Below, piece after piece: positions 57,609 through 64,000 of a stretch of DNA of 64,000 nt (within the stretch, counting starts at the first letter, position 1; each line of letters begins with the position of its first letter). Position numbers and translations under genes: made by a program. The stretch spans positions 83,326,668-83,390,667 of the forward strand of contig NW_022098076.1 in the NCBI RefSeq assembly GCF_002288925.2, given 5' to 3'. The notes under the pieces are model-generated. The model was given only the letters and a program-made list of their open reading frames with translations. It was not told the DNA's origin and did no database searches. Origin of the DNA: Delphinapterus leucas. Lineage: Eukaryota; Chordata; Mammalia; Artiodactyla; Monodontidae.

Positions 57609-58115
57609 TTGAAATTATCCTTTTTAAATCTTCTCTCCTTTTTCAGGTCTCACCAATTCCTTTTCCACAGTTGGAGACCTGATGGCTTGGCAATTCTATT
57701 TACTGTACAACTTAAATCATTTCCTCTGGAGTCCTTTTGAGAAGTAGGGTTACTCTTCTTTCTACTCATATTGCACAGTAGGAAGGCTAAATTCGGGTCT
57801 CATGCCCTCCACTTTCCTGTGACGTTGGCTATTAAGAATGTCTACTATTCTCTCCAAGAACCTCCTTTCTAATTTCACACCTACCTCTCCAGTCCCAGAA
57901 AATGGTTTTCTCTCCTAATTCGGATAAAAATATGAATGATTAGGAATGAATTCTTACAAACACCTATTCCCACATTAGATATACTTATGTTTAACCCACC
58001 TCTTTTCTTCCTGCCTCAGTGAAAGAATTGTCCCTTCTATTTCAGGTTAATTCTCCTACATGAGCTCTAGATTTTATTCCTTCCTATTATTTCTAGGACT
58101 CCTCTTGTATTCATA
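57609..58115. other. No recognisable feature
   Basis: Unique pyrimidine-leaning sequence between two dinucleotide tracts. No gene recognised. Confidence 0.45.
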
Positions 58116-58119
58116 TTCT

Positions 58120-58142
58120 GTCTCCCTGTCTCTATCTCTCTC

Positions 58143-58188
<46 letters not shown>

Positions 58189-58210
58189 AATCTCAATCTC
58201 TCTCTGTCTC
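58120..58210. repeat. (TC)n pyrimidine tract
   Basis: About 90 bp of tc units with ccc, ttt and caatc interruptions. Confidence 0.93.
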
Positions 58211-58246
58211 CATTCCTCTATTAACACATAGGCACTCAGCTGTTGT

Positions 58247-58425
58247 GTTGCCAAATTTAGCCAGTAAAACTAAAAGATCCCCTAGTAAATTTCAGGTAAG
58301 CAATGAAAAAAATTAATATAAGTATGTCCCAAGTATTTCATGATATATTTATACAAAAATTACTTGTTTTTTACTTCAAATTCAAATTTAATTAGACATT
58401 CTGCATTTATTCTGGCAATTCTACT
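58247..58425. mobile_element. Fold-back (palindromic) DNA transposon remnant
   Basis: The left arm starts 'gttgccaaatttagccagta' and the right arm ends 'ctgcatttattctggcaatt'. Each arm contains matching AT-rich sub-blocks ('taagtatgtcccaagtattt' facing 'catgatatatttatac'). The whole 180 bp is an imperfect inverted repeat centred near 58337. This is typical of small non-autonomous DNA transposons. I do not assign a family name. The 106-codon frame at 58340-58660 begins inside it and is not a gene. Confidence 0.6.
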
Positions 58426-58983
58426 TAGCTACAATGCACCACAATCCACAAAAGCAAGTACGGCAAAGTGGCTCATTGTTTTTTTCTCACCTTCTGTACT
58501 GAGTCATTCTGAAAGAATGGTTTTGGCTTCAGTCTGGTATAATCTTACATCTCTACAGAGCTTTCGCTCACAAATATTGACCTCTCAGAGTATAACTGAG
58601 GTGTCATCATGTCAAAAGCTTCTTTGCTTTTTAGGAATGAAGACTGATAGGAAAGAATGAAGAGACTGAAGGAAGCAGAAAATTCTGTCCTAATGTACAT
58701 TTACATGCACTTTCTCACTCCACATATAAACTCTCATCATCTCTAGACCTCATTCTGGTCATTGCCCTGTGGTTTTCCTCTTCACAGAGTTTTCTTTTAC
58801 ATCATTCTATTCTCAACCCTATGTTATCTGCCATCATTCCCATCATTCTAACGAGTCTAATGAAAATAAGTTTATTAACCAACTTCCAATCATGAAATTC
58901 AGCAGACATATTTAGTCCTTACCTTACTTGATCTCTGCTTTGTTTATTATGTTTTACTCACCTTTCTTCCTGAAACATTAACT

Positions 58984-59460
58984 ATTATGAATTGAATTGT
59001 GCCCCCACAAAAAAAGGTACAATGAAGTCCTGTTCTCCAGTACCTGTGCCTATCGCCTTATTTGGAAAAAGGTCTTTGCAGATGTAATTCAGTTACGATG
59101 AAGTCATTAGGGCGGGTTCTAATACAATATGACTGGTATCCTGTTAAGAAGAGAGAAATTTTGACCAAGACATACACACAGAGAAGAACACCATGTGAAT
59201 CTACAGACACAGAAGGTAGATGGTCACTGAAGATGGAAGCAGAGATGGGAGTTATGTAGCCATAGCCAAGGAATACCTGGAGCTTCCAGAAGCTGGAATA
59301 ACTAAGGAAAGGTCCGCCCCTACAGGTTTCAAAGAGATCACGGCTCTTCTCCACTTTGAATTTGTACTTCAAACCTTCAAACTGTGAGAGAATAAATTCC
59401 TCCTATTTTAAGCCTCCCAGTTTATGGTACTTTACCAAGGCAGCCCTAGGAAACTAATAG
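58984..59460 (+). mobile_element. Solo LTR, same type as at 31435
   Basis: 'tattatgaattgaattgtgc', 'gcctatcgccttatttggaa', 'aggtctttgcagatgtaatt', 'gactggtatcctgttaagaa', 'accatgtgaatctacagaca' and 'aagcctcccagtttatggta', ending 'cctaggaaactaatag'. It parallels the LTR at 31435 block by block but is more diverged, including its TG/CA ends. Opposed frames inside it are chance. Confidence 0.72.
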
Positions 59461-62130
59461 ACTCACCTACCTTAATGCTCATGACACTATTAGATTATTT
59501 TCTGATATTTTCTACATTTTTCAGATTTTTTTCCCTATTCTTCTATTTAATACTTAAATGTTGTTATTCACCAGAGTTTGATGTTCAGCTCTTCTCATTT
59601 TACATAATTTATCTAAATGACCTTATCCCTCACAAAGCTTCAACTACCATCTGTGTACTACCTATCAAATACAACAATTTATTATGATTAATGTTAGTAT
59701 TATTAGTCAATAAAGAGTTTTTGGTTTTTTTATACCTCTGGGTCCTAAACACAAGTAGCACTATCTTGAAAAGAGGTCACATTGAATTCCTCTTGAATTC
59801 GTGGAGGAATCCATGACTCAGGAAATGGATGTGCCTTGAAAAGCTGTCCATTCTCCTTTTGTGTCCAAGAAGTGTTTCAGTCAGCTTCCTCCACCCTAAC
59901 TTTCCCAACAGTCATTAAAATATTTAATTGTGAAGTCAGTGTAAATACTTATTCTAACAATTATTGTGGGGCATAACAAGTGATAGAATGAGAAGCTATT
60001 GAGAGAGACTGATTCTGGTTTCTTCCTAATACGCAGAAACAGCTGAATTAAGCACCAAAGAATCCAAGTTCTAAGCATGATTATTTTATTACTACTACCT
60101 AAGCAATATTTGTTTACTTATTTACTTATTTTTTATTCTTTATTTATTTATTTAATTTCCATTTTATCCCTTCAAGGTTTTGAGGTGATTCATAAAACAT
60201 ATATAAAATAAAATAATACCAAAATTAATAACCTTATGAAATGCACTTACTAACTAAAGTTCCCAAGAGTGCTATGTTGCTTAAATGAGAGAACATGCGA
60301 AACTGGGCTTTATATTGTAAAATAATAAAAACACGTAAGGTATTATTATTTTGAGAAAAAGAAAGTTGTTTTTCGAAGAAACTATTATCAATGTCTTACT
60401 ACATGAGTTTCCAAAATCTAGTAGGTCTACCCAATGTGTGAATCTAGCATGAATTTAACAAATGGCTCAGCCTCTCCATTCTTAAATGACAGAGTGAAAG
60501 AAGCCGAGATCGGCTAACTTCTGGAAACAGCTGGAAGAGAGAATGCAATGAGAACAAACAAGAGCCAGACAATGATTCTCTCTCTTGTGGACAATATTCT
60601 TATATTACGATGTTTATGAGGATTATAGAGGCCTCCATAATCCCTAATAGACCAACCTGTTTTTGAGTTTTTTTTAATTTGAGGTGGTACTTATTAATCT
60701 GATTTATATTTGAAAAATACCATCATAATGGAGCTGATGCACACGAGTCTTCATGATGGATGCATTCCATCCCAGTCCCCTACTCATACCCACAAGCACA
60801 TGATTGCATTGTCTCAGGTGAAACACACCTGTGACTGTCCCGGCATCTGGCATGGAACGTGCCTGGTATAAGCCCATTTCTGAATGGCACATTGCCCCTT
60901 TGCTCGTTTTCTCTCAAAATGTCTTCTTTTAGGAAAACAGAAAAACACACCTAGACAAATAACAAAGCATGCTTCCATAAAAGACCTTCAGCATGCATGA
61001 GCCAGCCAAGATCTGTACGTGTTTGATTACTGCCAGTACATTCATCCAGCAAACAGATGCAAATGGGACTTGAAGGGACACAGAGCAATAAAGTTTTCCA
61101 TTGTGCTACGCTATACAGCACTGCAATTATAGGCGCATCTGTGGCAACTCAGATTCTGGGAATCTAATAGAAAGTCTTTGATTTCATTTTTCTACCTGCA
61201 CTGAAAGCCAAATATTGCTATTTCATACATTTCAGTATCCTGGTTTTATGTTGATCAAAGCTGGTGACAAGGTGACTTCCTATTTTCACAGACTCCCCTC
61301 TGTCACCCCCCGATCCCTGTCATGGCCAGCAAATACTGGCCTCTGATCATCAAACCTCTGTTCACAGATTCGAAGAAAATCTGCTGACTGGAGCATATTT
61401 CTTCTACAGTAGGCAGAGGAACAAAACAACATAGAGGGAAATAATGAAATAAAGGATAAAGGAATTGGCAACCAGGAGCTTGGCCAGCAGAAAAGAATTT
61501 TCTAGTTAATAAATTAAGGTTGAACATGACAGAGCTGAAATGTAACCTTTACAAGTAAAATCCACAAGAATTCAAACTTGAAATTTTGGAAAATACAATG
61601 ACAGAGCTGTCTTTGTTTAACGGTAACCTCAGTGATTTAAGGAGAATTTTAAATTCCAGTGAAACTAGAAGAGAAGGAAAGAATAAAAAGAGTACTTTTC
61701 AATTTTTCTAGAATAAAATGGATTAGAAAAATATTTGTGAGAATGCTCAAACAAATGAATAAGACACATATGTATCTACCTTGAATTGACTTTCATAAAA
61801 TAACTTCTGAAAACTATGCAATTCAAATATATTTCAGATCTGCCTACATTTCTAAATTTTAAAAAAAGTCTTATATACTTAAGTCAAAGTGTACAGACTT
61901 TGAATTACTAAAGCAACTCTTCAGCCTGCTTCTCTTATGTATGGGTTTCCTGTCGATTTTAAATTTGTAATTTCTGTAGATATTTTCCTACCATCTTGAA
62001 TAAGTTATAAAGGAATAAAAGAAGGAATTTTAGGTAGCAGTCCCTTTAGCAAGTGGAAAGATTATATTAATTAATGTTAATCCCATTACTTCACTGTATT
62101 AAATCACTGCATATCTTGTCTCAACTATAA
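59461..62130. other. Mostly unique sequence
   Basis: No gene recognised over about 2.7 kb. A (TTTA)n-like patch spans 60110-60157. 60700-61130 is less AT-biased with mixed composition, and could be conserved non-coding sequence. That cannot be judged without alignment. Confidence 0.45.
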
Positions 62131-62139
62131 AATCTAAAG

Positions 62140-62290
62140 TTAATATCAGAACTATGGAAACATGTAATAGCTCATCAGAGGGAAGCAGAATCTATAAACT
62201 AATACCTTTATTTCATAGACGGGGAACATGAGGCCCAAGAAGAATAATGGTTACACAATACAGCACAACTTCAGACTTGGATATATTTTT
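62140..62290 (-). mobile_element. MIR-like SINE fragment (antisense)
   Basis: 'acctttatttcatagacggg', 'gaacatgaggcccaagaaga' and 'acacaatacagcacaacttc' follow antisense MIR-superfamily order. Confidence 0.55.
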
Positions 62291-62369
62291 TAAAAATTGT
62301 CCCATCACAGATCCTTCAGAGACCTTGTCCACTAATCTCAGGTTTTACCTGTTTTACTCGTGAACTGAC

Positions 62370-63430
62370 AAAAATAAAGATGTCTTAGTATCTCAGAAAT
62401 GGAAGGTCAATCAGAGACCAGCTTATCCCGCTGACTAGTAGATGGAGACATGAATAGTTTCAGAAACAAAAAATTATGTCCTATGCAAATCAAAACTACA
62501 CTGAGGTACCACTCACACTGGTCAGAATGGCCATCATTAAAAAGTCTACAAATAACAAATGCTAGAGAGGGTGTGGAGAAAAGGAAACCCTCCTACACTG
62601 TTGGTGGGAATGTAAGTTGGTGCAGCCACTATGGAAACCAGTATGGAGATTCCTCAAAAAGCTAAAAATAAGGTTGCCATATGATCCAGAAATCTCACTC
62701 CTGGGCATGTATCCAGACAAAACTATAATTCTAAAAGATACATGCACCCCTATGTTGATAGCAGCACTCTTCACAATAGCCAAATCATAGAAGCAACCTA
62801 AATGTCCATCAACAGATGAATGGACAAAGAAGATGTGGTATATATATATACAATGGAATACTACTCAGCCATAAAAAATAATGAAATAATGCCATTTGCA
62901 ACAACATGGATGTAACTAGATATTATCATACTAAGCGAATTAAGTTTGAAAGACAAAGACAAATATTATATGATATCACTGATATGTGAAACCTAAAATA
63001 TGACACAAATGAACCTATCTATGAAACAGAAACAGACTCATAGACATAGAGAACAGACTTGTGGTTGCCAAGGGGGAGAGTAGATGAGGGAGGGATGGAG
63101 TGGGAGATGATTGGGGCTAGCAGATGTAAGCTATTATATACAGAATGGATAAAAAACAAAGTCCTCTGTATAACACAGGGAACTATATTCAATATCCTGT
63201 GATAAACCATAATGGAATAGAATATAAAAAATAATGTATGTATAGGTACAACTGAATCATTTTGCTGTACAGCAGAAATTAACACAACATTGTAAATCAA
63301 CTATACTCCAATTAAATATTTTTAATTAAAAAAGGAAACTATTTCCTTAAGGCTATGTAATTAGTTAGCTAGTTAATAATGGGAGTTAATAAGAGATGAT
63401 CTTTTACCCTCTATTCTGTAGTTCATCTAA
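62370..63430 (-). mobile_element. MIR-like SINE split by an L1
   Basis: The left piece (62370-62470, 'atctcagaaatggaaggtca' and 'gatggagacatgaatagttt') and the right piece (63335-63430, 'tccttaaggctatgtaatta' and 'gttagctagttaataatggg') are consecutive parts of one antisense MIR-type element. The L1 at 62480-63330 lies between them. Confidence 0.5.
62480..63330 (+). mobile_element. L1 LINE 3' end
   Basis: It starts in the ORF2 C-terminus ('atgcaaatcaaaactacact') and covers the Cys-rich block, 'gtccatcaacagatgaatgg' and 'ggaatactactcagccataa'. The 3'UTR then runs from about 62990 to the end at 'aaatcaactatactccaatt' with an A-rich tail. Frames are broken. It is 5'-truncated. Confidence 0.93.
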
Positions 63431-63612
63431 GCAAATAGAGTTCAGTCTCATTCTAAGTCCAATGAACTCTGGGAAATGTGCTTAGTTTATATGGGGACTT
63501 ACCTACCTAAACTAAGATCAAAATGCTTTATTTTATAATGTGAGACAAAGGATTCTACCCACCAACTTTGTGGATGACAAAGAAAAAGGGACTGTGGGTG
63601 GTAAATCCTCCT

Positions 63613-63616
<4 letters not shown>

Positions 63617-63650
<34 letters not shown>
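63617..63650. repeat. (AC)17 microsatellite
   Basis: A perfect run of 17 AC units. Confidence 0.97.
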
Positions 63651-63652
<2 letters not shown>

Positions 63653-64000
63653 CGAAGTCCTGAACTCATTAAATTGCAGTGGAGGGGGATACTTCATTGA
63701 ATGCCCTCAAGTTCTTCTTTGTATTTAAACTCCTGCACCGGCACCCTCAACTTCCTCTTTATCAGGTTTGCAGTGCCTCTGCACTGATATCTCCACATTA
63801 ACATATACTCTCAGAAAAAGGATTGCTATTATTCATATCCTAATGGACTTTTAAATATCAGGGTCCAACTTTTTCCAAAGGAATTTGCATTTTAAGCCAT
63901 GTATGTATTTGTACAAAGAAAGTTGTGGGGTTTTATCTTTTTTCTCCTAGTAAAATCAGCGACAATTAGGTAGGAAAAGCATTTGGGAGCACATACAAAG
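63651..64000. other. No recognisable feature
   Basis: Unique sequence to the end of the window. I see nothing to annotate. Confidence 0.4.

Noticed and set aside
60704..61527. Short minus-strand frames
   Set aside because: Short, unrelated to each other, no domain and no exon-like boundaries that I can defend.
1..64000. CRISPR arrays, bacterial operons, tRNA or rRNA genes
   Set aside because: No regularly spaced direct repeats, no Shine-Dalgarno/operon structure, and the only tRNA-like sequence is within SINE heads. The window is mammalian nuclear DNA.

Overview
This 64 kb window is vertebrate nuclear DNA from a placental mammal. It contains MIR and L2 relics, MER20, an ERVL pol relic, MaLR-type LTRs and many 5'-truncated L1 copies. 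Six copies of a tRNA-derived SINE that opens with a 'cttccctggtgg' head and ends in 'gtaccgc' plus poly(A) are the CHR type known from cetaceans (and hippos). Together with an L1 5'UTR of cetartiodactyl type, they point to a whale or dolphin. This assignment rests on recognising families by eye, not on a database search. The sequence is AT-rich and I see no convincing protein-coding exon of a host gene. It reads as intergenic or deep intronic sequence. The apparent long reading frames are L1 ORF2 pieces, antisense readings of repeats, or chance.

Layout. 1-12.4 kb is mostly unique sequence with scattered MIR and L2, a MER20 split by a CHR SINE, and a second CHR SINE beside an LTR. 12.4-19.7 kb is a retroelement block: an L1 3' piece, an old L1, a younger L1 ORF2 relic (13.76-16.45 kb) butted against a decayed ERVL pol (16.56-19.0 kb), then a tiny L1 insertion with clean target-site duplications (TSDs). 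20-23 kb holds an unidentified protein-like tract on the minus strand and two old L1 pieces. 23-31 kb has MIR, L2, two consecutive L1 3' ends and two CHR SINEs. 31.1-35.8 kb is one long antisense L1 broken by an LTR and a long-form SINE. 36-43 kb is the quietest, most repeat-poor stretch.

44.2-47.65 kb is an antisense L1 with both ends but a large internal deletion. Inside it lies a younger L1 insertion that appears to carry a 3' transduction. 47.7-49.6 kb is an unusually long antisense L2 with a CHR SINE in it. 51.5-64 kb has further L1, L2, MIR and LTR copies, several dinucleotide tracts, a fold-back DNA transposon and a MIR-like element split by an L1.

There is no operon-like organisation and no gene pathway to reconstruct. 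The informative content is the nesting order of repeats (older elements interrupted by younger ones with readable TSDs), a few compact inverted-repeat clusters, and some mutated retroelement motifs. I found no evidence for a previously undescribed functional system. The strongest second-look items are the L1 3' transduction (45.04-45.70 kb), the internally deleted L1 with a 284-codon antisense frame in its 5'UTR, the minus-strand protein-like tract near 20.3-20.8 kb, and the hairpin clusters at 2.68-2.74 and 16.47-16.54 kb.
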